Below are positions 19,666 to 30,775 of a stretch of DNA of 31,520 bases, piece after piece (positions within the stretch are counted from its first letter, which is position 1; each line of letters starts with the position of its first letter). A program made the position numbers and the translations under genes. Source of the DNA: Isoetes engelmannii (lineage: Eukaryota; Streptophyta; Lycopodiopsida; Isoetales; Isoetaceae); NCBI GenBank assembly GCA_011763485.2, contig JAANSK020287045.1:1-31520 (forward strand), read 5' to 3'. A model generated the notes under the pieces. It searched no databases, was not told where the DNA came from, and saw only the letters and a program-made list of their open reading frames with translations.

Positions 19666-21095
19666 CTAAGAGAATAAAATAGAATAGAATGTATTTAATC
19701 GTCCATGGAGACCACTTGGCCTATGGGACCCAAACAAAGAGAAAACTGCAAGCGTATTACGACAAGAATGAAACCAACCCCCCGAAGGGTTAAACCTTGA
19801 CAGTAATGAACATGCTGGTACACTGAACCGCAATGATGCAGTCAAGACCCAGACGGGCAGAGTCGAGTCCGCTGGTTCATCCTGAAGATATGGTCCAAGA
19901 GATCCCACTGAGTTGGTACTCAACAGAAGATGCAATGGCTGGTTAGCCTCTACCAGTTAAGAATACTGCACCCGAATTTGTTCATGGGAGGGGCAGGCTT
20001 GCAAAGCATGATGCTCGTCCTCAATGGCCCCTTGGTGGCAGCACTGGTATGTCCTGTCCTCATGTGCTTCTCGAGCCCATCATTCCATTCAATACGGAGG
20101 CGATGCCCACCTGTGCAAATGGAAGCTATAAGCCTACGCTTTTTCATGGATAGAGAGATGCGCAGATACTGGTGGGGGGCCCATATGAGTGTGGGGTCCA
20201 CTCGCTCCCTATAGTGTGCCATCTTCACCTGTGCCAGAGCTCCGCATTCCACAGTTTGGTAAGGAAAGAAGCGTCCAGGTACGTTTTCAATTCATCTTGC
20301 TCCTTCTTTGTGCGGACCTGCACGCACCTGTGTGGCTGGACGTGCCATCGGGAGAGCCACTGGGTTTTCTTGTCCTTCAAGCAGGCTTTAGGCGCTGCGG
20401 ATCGAGGGGGCTTCATCCTGTGGAATCTATCAAAACCACGTGCATGAACGGGAGGGGGTGGTTTTTTACCCTTTTACATATGTATACTAGGGGTCATAGA
20501 AGTTTTTGACGTTCTTCTAGTTATATATCCATACGAAAAAGGGTTCAAATTGCCTATCAGAAACACGTATACTAGGGGTTTAAGCAGGTGGCATGTCTTG
20601 TATAAAGAAGGTGGATCCCCCCGGCTGCGGATCCATTGCGACTGCCAAGGCCATATTAGGTAGGCACATATCCCCCACGCCAACCACATTTTGAAAGTAA
20701 AGGAGGTGGCGGCACATCGCTGCCCTCTGGAGGGGGAGAAAACCTGTTTCTTGCAGCAATATCTGATATGGTACTGTGGACTTTATCCCAAGTGCTCGTG
20801 CCAAAAAAGCCTTCTAAGGTCATTCCATGTGTTGGCAGATATGACCGGGCCCCATACTTCGACCCCGTACAAGAGAATTGGCTCAACTAGAGCTCTAAAC
20901 AAGCGCTATTGATGATCCCAAGCATACAGCTCTGCCTGGTGACTACTGTTCTGCATGGCATACAAGCCTTCCAACCCGCAGCAATACGCAACCGGATGCA
21001 GCTATCCCAGTGTGTGGTAGTGGAAAACTCAATAATACTTGGACGTGGGAGTCACTTCCACATTCTGGCCCTGATATGTGAAGGAAGGTAGCCTT
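19666..21095 (-). pseudogene. Second LINE remnant, C-terminal half of a reverse transcriptase protein
   Basis: Read on the minus strand from high to low coordinates, the pieces follow the order of a LINE ORF2 C-terminus. First come RLFRALVEPILLYGVEVWG (about 20900-20845) and LQETGFLPLQRAAM (about 20755). Next is RRLIASICTGGHRLRIEW (about 20140-20085). Last is a cysteine/histidine cluster CCHQGAIEDEHHALQACP (about 20050-20000). The pieces sit in different frames with several stops. The palm with its catalytic aspartates is not visible. The 3' end near 19666-19700 is a short ATTCT-type tandem run rather than a clear A-tail, which is a feature of some non-L1 LINE clades. It is distinct from the 12079-18566 LINE. 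The clade is not assigned. Confidence 0.65.
20482..20579. repeat. Direct repeats GTATACTAGGGGT inside the LINE remnant
   Basis: Exact 13-base copies at 20482-20494 and 20567-20579 bracket 72 bases that do not read as part of the reverse-transcriptase protein. They could be a small insertion with its target duplication, or a local duplication. Confidence 0.6.
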
Positions 21096-21099
21096 CAGG

Positions 21100-23480
21100 G
21101 TAGCCCCTAAGGATGAAACTTCGCCAAAGGGCTAATTTTTTTTACGGAATTAAGAAGTTACAAACTATGGCTTAGTAGGGTCCGTTACAAATGAAATAAA
21201 ATAAAATTAGCCAACGTCCACGAAGTGGCACAACCGTGGATTCGCCTTATATTCTATCCTCCTTCGAGAAGATTCTCAAGGAATCGCCTAATCTACTCAC
21301 CATATCCATTTCGTATATATGATACTTTAAGAGCTATTTTTGTGGCTATTGTAATGCAATCTAAGGAAGAATTGAAGAGATTTGCATTTTCTTACATACC
21401 TTCCTTTTTTAAAGATTGGTCTTATCTATAAGGACAAAGCCACATTCTCATTTGAAAATGTTAAATTATGGTATTGCGTCATGCAATTATAGTTGTAATG
21501 TATTTTTGCGCTTCTAGCTATGAATGAACAAAATTTCCTTATATAAATTGTACTTGGAAGAAAAGAACACTTAAATCTTGGCTAATTAATATTAAACAAC
21601 AACATGATGAAGTTTTCCTTTCTTGGACAATATTCTAGAATACTATAACTTCAACTCCTACATGTTCTCTCGCATCTCAGGCATGTCCAAAACTGAGGTC
21701 TATTCGGCTTAGCACAGAACTTCTTTTGCACTCGGTTGGACAAAAGAAATGTTCGCGGCGACCGAAGGCCGCCGTGATAAATTTCTTGTAGGCTTTAGTA
21801 GCAGCCTGACATCAATTTGGCCAGCAAATTTTGAAGAACATACCTGAAAGATTATCCGTTGCAGTAGCTATGGCTCATCACTACAATGTGAACAACACTA
21901 GGTATGATGTGAATAGAGTCCTGGCATGTTTGCCAGAAGTGACGTGGCAATTTGTCGGCGGCAACTAGTGTGGCAGCGTCGCCGGAATCCCTTGTCCGAA
22001 AGCCAAAAATTAAAATCTTTCCCATCTGGTAGTGTGATTCCACCCTAGAAGGCAAACCTGCTAAATAGTATTGTGAAAATCTGCCTAGCTAGATTCGCTA
22101 GATAGGTCAGCGATAATGCCATGCCAAGATAGCTAGTTAATGGGTGGGTGTGCTTATACTCTATGTCGTGTTAGGAAGAAGAATTCTTGTGCAAAGATAT
22201 TACTCTAGCTGGCATAAGGGTAGTCTGCAGGTCGCTTGCATTGTTTGCAGGACCAGTTGTTTGCAGGTTTCGAAATAGGTGAGAGTTTTGTTTGCCTTGG
22301 CATTGGGAATAGGCTGTTCGGTTGTTGTGTGCACAAACTTAGAATATTTTTTGATGTCCAGACTCTAAGATGATGATGATACGATAATACATTATGTAGA
22401 TGGGAATGCTGGTAAGTCAGAAAATTGTTATGGATAGAAATATAGGTCTGCTCTATATTGCAATTTATCTGTAGACTATTTCTAGGGATACATTGAGCTC
22501 TAGGATCTATGACCAAGCTAGGGCTAAAGGAATTCCGTTGTAGCTAGTCTAAGGGCTTCTGATTAAAAGCTTGTCTGGTAGGTGGTATGCCAAGATGTAA
22601 GTAGGTTCTGTTCATAGCTAGTGCGATCTGAAAGGTGATGCATGCATTGTCTTTGCAGATCTGAGGTCGCTTTGCATGAAGCAAATGTGGACAAAGTCAT
22701 AATGACATAATTCAAAAGGTATGGTTATTTTAACTATTTAATAATGTCAGACTGTTCTTTGTCTTATTAACTCTTGCATCCAACTACTATATCATTCTTT
22801 CTATCCTGCCTTAAGAATCATACCAGCCAGAGCTCTCAAAATCGTGATACTGAACTGTAGTTCCTTATGTGGTTTAGAAAATCGCACCAAGATAAACATT
22901 TAGTTGGTAGAGTACATGAAATGGCTTTTAGATGTAGACGCATAGCTCGCAGGCATAGTATGCTCTGGTCGCAGGCTAGAAGGCAAGGCGTTATGTTTTG
23001 TAGAGTGGTATACTGCAAGGACTTCTGTGTTTTGCTGCATGCTTGCTTATCCTTGTGTTTGTTGGTCAATTGTGCATTTTTAGTTGAAGGTGTTTTGAAG
23101 CCTAAGTGTGCATTCTTCTTCAGTACGTCCTGTTACCAAAATTGTGAAATACATGTTTTTCCTAGTCCTTGAACCATGTTGCAACATGTTATAAATTGTT
23201 GATCCATTTGCTTCTATCATCTAAGAAGGGCATCAATCAGGTGGCAATACTAGCACTAGTGTCAAGTGGCAGCATTAGCACCACTTTCTGCATGATAAGT
23301 GCTCACAACCATTCTCTTAACCTGCCACATACAAACTTAATTATCAGACAAATATACCAAACCAATGCTCCGGTTGCAGACAAAAGCCAACCTCAAAGAA
23401 CATGCTTGTTATAAAGATGTTCAACGGCCAAGAAAACCCATGGCATTCATGCCAGCTCTCCTAAAATATATCCAAATGCA
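21100..23480. other. Non-coding stretch
   Basis: I see no gene. The frame at 21225-21431 and the frames near 22205-22516 and 22836-23172 lack recognisable domains and have AT-driven composition. T-runs occur near 21135. Short repeats around GTGGCA(A/G)...AGCACTA lie near 23240-23285. Confidence 0.4.
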
Positions 23481-23483
23481 CAA

Positions 23484-24101
23484 ATGGTAATACAATCACA
23501 ACATAAAACCCGTTTCCTACAGCACTACAAAATGATTGAGACAAAATGCAGCACTCAAGTTTATGACTGTCGAAATGCCCTGTGGTGCGCTGGAAACCTG
23601 AAACATCTTATCCTTCACCGGTCTATTTATAGATTGCTACTCAAAGATTGGGCAAAAGAAGAAGGAATGGAAGGTAAACTATGTCCGCAGCAGAAAGAAA
23701 CTCTGGCAGGCAAAGGGAGCCCAAATCCAATAAGGTTCAGCAATTTCACAGAAGGCAATGGAAGAAGGAACCAAAATCCAAAAGGGATCACACAAATTCA
23801 AAACTTTAGATTCAACAGAAGCCAGCACTGCGCACCACCAGGGTTTATTCCAGCCCCATGCGGACCTCTTCTCCATCTCGGTAACGTGGATGATGGCCTC
23901 CGACATCTGTTCGCTTCATCGCTTGAATACCCTAAAAAAATAAGGCTTCCCCTTTCGACCATTGTCGAAACCCATATTCGGCTGTCCACCATCAGCTTTA
24001 TACCTTTTTCCATAAGAATACCCCATCAAAATCTTATGAAACCATATGTAACCCCGTACGGCTTTTACATTTTTAGAACCTTATTTGGCTTATACGCTTG
24101 A
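23484..24101 (+). CDS. Unrecognised 205-codon open frame, doubtful
   Basis: An ATG-started frame of 205 codons is unusually long for this AT-rich neighbourhood. The product is basic, with no signal peptide, domain or repeat that I recognise. The minus strand of the same block is also open: frames at 23679-23906 start MSEAIIHVTEMEKRS, and frames at 23798-24013 overlap. A somewhat GC-richer block at about 23640-23940 keeps several frames free of stops, so this could be a chance frame. It could also be a 5' exon or leader of a minus-strand gene. No splice, promoter or homology support is visible. Confidence 0.15.
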   Translation: MVIQSQHKTRFLQHYKMIETKCSTQVYDCRNALWCAGNLKHLILHRSIYRLLLKDWAKEEGMEGKLCPQQKETLAGKGSPNPIRFSNFTEGNGRRNQNPKGITQIQNFRFNRSQHCAPPGFIPAPCGPLLHLGNVDDGLRHLFASSLEYPKKIRLPLSTIVETHIRLSTISFIPFSIRIPHQNLMKPYVTPYGFYIFRTLFGLYA

Positions 24102-24546
24102 CTACATAGTAAAGAGACCAATTTGCTGACCAACCGGTTCGACGATTTTCAGATTCATGCGTTGCTTATTGGTCAATACATGGCATTACTAGGTGGATGT
24201 CCTATCACATAATAGGGCAATGCATTGTTCATATTGTATACAAAGTGCTTGAGTTGCAAGCAGTATAAACTTCAAGTGCCTTCCAACATTGTTGTTGTAC
24301 GGCATAAAGTGACTCCTGATTGTTCTTGAGAATAAACTTATTTTTAGCAACCTTTCCTTCATCGATGTAGGTTGTCATATTTATGCGGCAGGAAAACACT
24401 TGCTTAAAAATAGACCTCACATAGTATCACCCTTTTGTAAAGTCATGTTTCATTCCAATTGTGACAATTTTGGTGCTACAAAGTTCTTTTGTGAAACAAT
24501 TTTTACAAGCATTTATAAAGAGGAAAGAATAATATACACATCAATG

Positions 24547-24560
24547 GTGACCATATATTT
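24547..24560. repeat. Target duplication of the SINE, left copy
   Basis: GTGACCATATATTT matches 24889-24902 exactly over 14 bases. Confidence 0.85.
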
Positions 24561-24888
24561 TTTTTTATCGAAGGATGTCAGTCTATTCATCATCATATCA
24601 TGATTACATTCTACTTTACTTTATTCTACAGATCACATGGAAGCCAATGCACTCTTAGGCACGATCATTTGGATTCTATGCTAAGAGCTGCTTTGCATGT
24701 GATTATCCATTACATATGGCAGGTTTAAAGTCTCCACCACAGGACCAATTGATCATACTTGAATCCATGACCTCAGGGCAATGGAATTTTAAGGTCTCCA
24801 TTACTAGACCGATATTGATCAACTTTGAACCCGTGACCTCGAGCGTGGCGGTTTAAGGTTCTGCCACTAGACCATGTCCCAAAGGACT
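24561..24888 (-). mobile_element. tRNA-derived SINE with triplicated head
   Basis: The element is 328 bases on the minus strand between exact 14-base duplications. Its 5' head (high coordinates) has polymerase III-like boxes: A-box TGGTCTAGTGG and B-box-like GGGTTCAAA. The head segment is present as two full and one partial copies with a period of exactly 64 (breaks at 24726, 24790 and 24854). The A-box recurs as GGTCTAGTAATGG and GGTCCTGTGGTGG, and the B-box as GGATTCAA. A body of about 130 bases follows, then a 3' end GACATCCTTCGAT and an A-run (24561-24566 as T on the plus strand). The tail resembles that of the element at 26785-26997, which suggests both use the same LINE machinery. It has no coding capacity. 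Confidence 0.8.
24726..24885 (-). repeat. 64-base tandem units with tRNA-like boxes
   Basis: Units begin at 24726, 24790 and 24854 (plus-strand coordinates) with TAA(A/G)G(T)TCT. Each carries A-box-like sequence, and the first two also carry B-box-like sequence on the minus strand. Confidence 0.75.
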
Positions 24889-24902
24889 GTGACCATATAT
24901 TT
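24889..24902. repeat. Target duplication of the SINE, right copy
   Basis: GTGACCATATATTT, identical to 24547-24560. Confidence 0.85.
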
Positions 24903-26773
24903 GGATTTGACAGCTATCCATTACTCTCGTGCATCAATTACTCTCGTGATCTCTCTTGCGATTGTCAGCGATCATTAGACACAATTATCTGCCACTTGTT
25001 ATTCCCCGGATTATTCCCTCATCTCTAGGAATGGGCCTTCATTTCTAGCCATTTGTGCTATTCTTATGCCACAACATGGAACACAAATATAGCTACATAT
25101 AACAATATGTGAATGCCACGAATGTACTTTCACAAGAAAACAATCATTAGTTGCATATCCCTTTCCATTTATGAGATTAACAATGAACTAATTAATTCCT
25201 TTTAATGCTGATTGTTGTTGTACTAATTCTGAGGTATGAGACATCTCATGAAATGAATCTAGCCAACGTTGACCTTATACGAAGATAATGAATGGTACCA
25301 ATTATATGCTCCAAGAAATTTATCGCGGCGGCCAAGCGAACATTTCTCTTTCCCGAACCAATGTCTACGCAATTTAGAGGAAAAAAATGAGAAAAAAATA
25401 GAGGTCTAAGGAAACAGAGGAATAAAAATGGCAGAAGAAAAAAGTGTTTCTTCCTGTGCATCTACTCGTTTGTCCAGACGTGCCAATGAGAACATTGGGC
25501 TCCAAGGCCTAAAGTATTTTGTATCCACCAAGTCAAAAAGTGTAGCTATAAGAAGATTTTAATGAAACACCTAGAAGTCATACCTTCACAGCCAATGCCA
25601 AAAGGGAGCTCCAACATTTACATTAATCACACAAAAATTTGTGGTTCTGGAAATTGGAAATGGAATAAGTGGGAGATGATTCACATAAATGCTTATGTCC
25701 TGCATCTGGATCAGAGGTAGAATGGCCCACGTATTGGAAGTTGCTCCAGAATTTTGATGGTTGTCAGTTGTCAATACCTGCAGATGCAATAATGCTACTG
25801 AAATTAGCCAAATAATGCTAGTAAGAAATGTGAAATGTGTTGATCTATCACTTCCGTATACAACAAATCCGCATAAAACAAATGGCTTTGGAGCCACACT
25901 TGTCAAAAACATTGGCAAGACAACACTTGTTTATACAGAAAATGCCATCTGCAATAAATTCACACTGACAATTAGCACAGATGTTATACACAACCCATAT
26001 TGTAGACAACCCATTGATAATGGATCTGTAACACGAATTTGTCTGTCAAGTTAAAGCGAGGGTTTGAGTAATAAAAAAGCTCTATGTGGGCTCAAGTTTC
26101 CAATTGCCAAGCCTTTAGTTGCAGATTGAAGTGCAAAGTCCCAATATGTCACTGATCTTTAATCATGAGAGTCTGCCAAAGCTGAAGCACTCGCTTTTCT
26201 GCAAGAGTTTGCCAATCATGGAGGAGTTATTTGCTGGCGATCGTGTCAAGTTCGTAAAGTGTGTTAACAGACTTCTGCCTTGGTTTGGCCAAGAAGAAAG
26301 CAGCGAATGAAGCATCTGATGGCACAGAACCAGTTTTCGCTTGAAAAGGCCACAGTAGTTGTTGTTGCAAGTCATATGCAATTGCTTTTAACTTATTGTC
26401 TATACCACAATTTTTTCCTTTCTTACATTGACATGCACAGGACTACATTGCTCAATGAGCTCAAATATCTGGTAGTTGCAGGAACTGTATGCACTAGTGT
26501 GTACAAGACCACTAGATCCTTGTGTAAGCGAATGGTTCTACAACAGTTGCTGTCAATATAACAATTCTTCCCATATTCTGATAGATACATGACTACATTA
26601 TTCAATGAGCACTTATCATCCTTAGTTTCTAGAGAACTTCAAATAGCACAAAGGAGTTTTATCACTACTAAACCCATCATTTGTAGGCACTATAGTAACA
26701 ATTAATCCAGCAAATGCAACATAACTTGTTAACTAACAGTACCTTCACATGTCAGAAGATGTATCTTTCACTG
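24903..26773. other. Non-coding stretch
   Basis: I see no gene. Frames at 25586-25918 (minus), 25761-26054 (plus) and 26119-26310 (plus; contains FAGDRVKFVKCVNRLLPWFGQ) have no recognisable domain. The last is mildly protein-like but isolated. Confidence 0.35.
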
Positions 26774-26784
26774 GGAATGGTAAT
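26774..26784. repeat. Target duplication of the short retroelement, left copy
   Basis: GGAATGGTAAT is repeated exactly at 26998-27008. Confidence 0.75.
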
Positions 26785-26997
26785 TTTTGTTGAAGGACGT
26801 CAGACTTTATTGAATCAAGGAATCCAGTACAAGTATAAATGCAAAGACAGAAATAAAATCTCAGCAGATAAGCAGAGACCCGCCGAGTGAAGCAACCTGC
26901 CTAAGCATAAGAGCGCACATCCAAATACTCCTCAAAGATCAATCGCCTCTTACGAGGGGCAAGGGAGGAACAACGATATGACATAACAATGTGACTA
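26785..26997 (-). mobile_element. 213-base retroelement tail (5'-truncated LINE or SINE)
   Basis: On the minus strand the sequence ends AATAAAGTCTGACGTCCTTC, then AACAAAAA, against an exact 11-base duplication (26774-26784 and 26998-27008). The 3' motif GACRTCCTTC is shared with the SINE at 24561-24888. No tRNA-like head is visible, and the inner sequence (GCCCCTCGTAAGAGGCG) looks like the 3' UTR of a LINE. A 5'-truncated LINE copy is the best reading. Confidence 0.7.
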
Positions 26998-27008
26998 GGA
27001 ATGGTAAT
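26998..27008. repeat. Target duplication of the short retroelement, right copy
   Basis: GGAATGGTAAT, identical to 26774-26784. Confidence 0.75.
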
Positions 27009-29050
27009 ATGTAAATACTTTCTTGCATATCAAATCTGCCCAATAGAACCCATCCTTTAGAGATACTATGGTAACAATGCTTGCTTGCATTTCATAATGA
27101 TGTAGATATGTTCTCCATCCGCAAGACAATCAACAAAATTGATAGGTCTTACCTTGGAGCCTCTGCAACAAAACTGAGAAGGAGAAACTTCAAAATCAGA
27201 TGTTGAAAATTGAAGGCGCATGTGATGCTATGATGCTATTCTAACACTTTACTACTTAATCCAGGCATTTGGATCATTCACTTGCTTACTGGTTTCTCGG
27301 ATTTTCAAGTACGCTTCCAGATTTTCTCTGCATTAAAAAATTCTTCAGCCCAGGTCCTTGATTATGTGATCAATGTTGGGGCCACTATGGTGTGGGTCAC
27401 CACTATGGTGTATATGGGGTGTATACATGGTCGTATATGGGCCGTATATATGCACATGCACGTATGTAGTGGGGAGGAGTACTATGTTCTATCATATCAC
27501 ATATCAGAGGAGAGAGAGATCACGGAGAGAGGGAGGCGGTGTATGTGTGGAGATATTTGCTTGAGCTAGTGATGGAGATTATGTTTCTTTGTTTTGTGCA
27601 TTGTCTAGGTCTGGTAGATTGAGGCTTGGTTTATCGGTTTCTCATCCTTCTTGCGAGGTTAGAGCTTTTGCTCTAACAATCAAGAACATGAATTCAGACC
27701 CAGATCCACATGAATCTGCTTCGCCCTTGCACCCACATGTTTTACTCCTTGAATTATCTGTCGGAATGCCAGAATGTTTGCAGGATTTGAAAAAATATGG
27801 GGAATTTTTTAGCATGTCGGAATAGCCATTCCTGCGAGATCATTGGCGATGGCTTCAAGCGAGGGCTACCATAGCCGTATATCTAAAAGAAAAGCAGGCG
27901 GCGGATTTCAACGGACATTCAAATCGACTTTGCTGAAACCTCGCCAAAATTTTACACGTGTCAGCATGAGAGAAAGGAATAAAACGAGAATATGCCAAAG
28001 AATTTTGTCCATACGAATTATATAGTTTAGATATGTGACGTTGTATAGAAGTAAACCAGAACATCATTATTTGAAGCCTATATTGGCAGGTTTTATGTAT
28101 AGAAATAACTATGCTTCAAAAAGGAACAAAATGCCAACATGTAATGACAAAGCGAATGCACTTGAACTTGCTCTTATTGCCAATGGACTATAGCATAATA
28201 GAACAATACAAAACAAAACCTACAATCATAATACAAACATCTGGTAAAGCCTGGCAACATTCTATATGGACGTCTTCCCCTGCATAACGTGTCAAAGTAA
28301 AGCCTGACAACGCCGGGCACCATTACTAGAACAAAATATGATGAATATGTTTTCACAAAAACCAAAAGGCAAGGGAAACCTAAGCATGACTTGACCTCAT
28401 GAACATGAAGATGGAAACAATGCCATGTGATTTGGAAGAAAATATTTCTATAAATCTATATATTCAATACAAAAATATAACAAATGAGATTCTATCGCAC
28501 TGAGTTTGCCCTTTGGATGTGTCGAAAGGAGGTGTCTTGTATAGTTGGCTTTGAAACTTTGCTGCCAGCTTGCTTTAATCTAAATGAGCACTAGCGTAAT
28601 CCAACTACTGGAAGTAAAAAATTCCTAGACAGTTCAAAGGTAATTTTTCGTAAGGACTATTGAAATTTTTTGTTCACATCTCATGTTTTATTTTAAATGT
28701 TTTGCTAAAAGATTGCCCATTACTAAGGATAAACATGTCTGCCATGCCCCTGTAGGATGTGATAGATATATTACCAATGGTACAATCACAATCATTTTAT
28801 TTCTTTCTATTCTTAAATATTTCTTTCACAATCATGTACAATACAATTAACATATTGGATGCCATACTGCAAAAAATTGTTATTGTTGGTGGATTTACCA
28901 GGCTAAAGCCTTCCACCTTCATCTACCCTTCCATTCAATTACACTCTTGTAATCCTTCAAAATCCAATTGCTTTAAAAAGACCATACTCCTAAATGTGAC
29001 GACCATACGGAAACCATCAGGTCTGGAGCGTGTGATTTGGTTCCATCCAA
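27009..29050. other. Mostly non-coding stretch
   Basis: This stretch has purine/GTAT-rich repeats near 27380-27480 and GAGAGA near 27508-27535, and otherwise AT-rich sequence. A short direct repeat TAAAGCCTG(G/A)CAAC occurs near 28243 and 28301. No gene is firmly supported. Confidence 0.35.
27849..28025 (+). CDS. Short unrecognised frame with good start context, doubtful
   Basis: GGCGATGGCTTC at 27845-27856 is an excellent plant start context. The 58-codon frame is basic (SKRKAGGGFQRTFK) and Ser/Arg-rich. It could be the first exon of a short protein or a chance frame. No splice partner was found, and an antisense frame also covers it. Confidence 0.15.
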   Translation: MASSEGYHSRISKRKAGGGFQRTFKSTLLKPRQNFTRVSMRERNKTRICQRILSIRII

Positions 29051-29054
29051 ATCA

Positions 29055-29162
29055 TCGTGGCCCTTTTGGTAAGGATGCACCGCTACCACTCCAGAGGTAG
29101 TGGGTTCAAGTCCCGGTCAGACCCTTAAAGTAGTGGGTTCAAGTCCCGTTCAGACCCTTAAA
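29055..29162 (+). mobile_element. SINE head remnant with duplicated B-box
   Basis: GTGGCCCTTTTGGTAAGG resembles a degenerate A-box. It is followed by CTCCAGAGGTAGTGGGTTC and a perfect B-box GGTTCAAGTCC (29103-29113). A 33-base segment containing the B-box is repeated at 29097-29129 and 29130-29162 with one change. This layout is like the 5' heads of plant tRNA-derived SINEs. No A-tail or target duplication was identified, and the sequence does not fold into a full tRNA. Confidence 0.5.
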
Positions 29163-29916
29163 TTGTGACACTAAAGACACAAAACATTCTTGTGAGTTAC
29201 ATTTTTTCACATGGTCAAAATCTTGCCCAATAACCTACGTAGCACATTCCATGACTTCAAAGTGGCTTTAGATGGTTTTCTCAACTCCCCTTAAGCTTTG
29301 CTAACCTTTGCATAGACAATAGGGTCTATTATTCTTTACAGGTCTCCCAATTTGATCGAAAGAAAAACAACACATTTCATATTCTCAATATTTTTCAGTT
29401 CTTTTTTGTTTCTCATATCCTCCCCTTTCCTCAAGCTGCGTTTCTGCTAGTTTTATTTCATTATTCATGTAAAATTGATCAATTTCCATGATAAGGCCCT
29501 TTGAAGCCTAGTCTACTACCACTAAGCTTGGTATGTTCTCAAGTCTAGTTCATTTCATGACATGATACGTAGATATGTGGTTATTGATGGTATGACACAA
29601 TCACGGTCTTAAGTGGATATATAATATTACAACGAAAAAGGACCCTGAATTACGCCTCAAATCGGGCTAATTATTGCAAATCGAAAACATCAGTTAGTCG
29701 CCTGTCAACTTCGATCTTCCCTGTTAAGCGGCGTCGCCAGCTAGGGCTCGCCAAAACTGTGCCGAAAAAATGGAAAACCCGTCAAATTTTAGGTTTTTTT
29801 CTTTTTCGTTGAAGAATCTAAGTGAGCAGAAAATTTCGATGGCCGCCTGAAATAGCTAGAAAATTTCATCCAAAATGTGAGACAAATTTACAAGTCATGA
29901 GAGTTATAAAGTTGCA
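29163..29916. other. Non-coding stretch
   Basis: AT-rich with T-runs (near 29790). No gene or element boundary was recognised. A partial copy of the following satellite (ATTTACAAGTCATGAGAGTT) appears at about 29886-29906. Confidence 0.4.
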
Positions 29917-30775
29917 ATCCAAAGTTGCACAAATTTACATCTCATGAGAGTTAAAATGTCGAATATGTTATATATTTTATAATATTGTACCCATTCGTTA
30001 ACAAATTGGTTGCCCTATAGATGTACAAGTATAGTTGAATTCTATTATATTCATGATGATGCACTTATGTATTCGATCCGCCCATGTAATATGACAAAGT
30101 TTGTAGCACCGTCTCTCTTGTCTTGGATGTTCAATCAATGGTCCAGTTACTCAAACAAATGCTATTTTTTAGGAACAATTCAATCGAAATCCAACATCCA
30201 AAGTTGCACAAGTATACACACCATGAGAGTTAAAATGTGGCATGTCTTATATATTTTATAATGGTGTACCCATTTTTAAACAAATTGATTGCCCTGGGTG
30301 GGGATGTACAAGTATAGTTGGATTCTTATTATATTCATGATGATGCACTTATATTCCATTTGCCTCTTAATATGACAAAGCTTGTAACAGTGTCTCTCTT
30401 GTAAACTAGAAAATCTTGAGTAGTCATGGTCCAGCTACTTAAACAACGTTATCAAATGCTATTTTTTTAGGAACAATTCAATCGGAATCCAACATGCAAA
30501 GTTGCACCAAGTGTACACATAACGAGAGTTCAAATGTGGCTATAATGGTGTACCCATCCTTAAACAAATTGATTGCTTTGTGGATGTACAAGTATAGTTG
30601 GATTCTATTATATTCATGATGATGCACTTATATTCTATCCGCCTTTGTAATACGACAAGTTTTGTAGCACCGTCTCTCTTTTGAACTAGAGAATCTTGAG
30701 TAGCCATGGTCCAATTATCGGAAACAACGTTATCGAATACTATTTTTTAGGAACCATTCAACCCAAATCCACATC
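29917..30775. repeat. Satellite-like tandem array, about 283-base unit, three copies
   Basis: ATGTACAAGTATAGTTG falls at 30021, 30304 and 30584, giving periods of 283 and 280. Each unit carries CATGAGAGTT or a variant, TTCATGATGATGCACTTAT, AC(C/A)GTCTCTCTTG and TTTTTTAGGAAC in the same order. Copies differ by small indels and substitutions; the third has a deletion near its start. No coding potential is conserved between copies. Confidence 0.9.

Noticed and set aside
29041-29130. Functional tRNA gene
   Set aside because: Only the B-box is good. The acceptor and anticodon stems do not form, and the B-box segment is duplicated, so a SINE head fits better.
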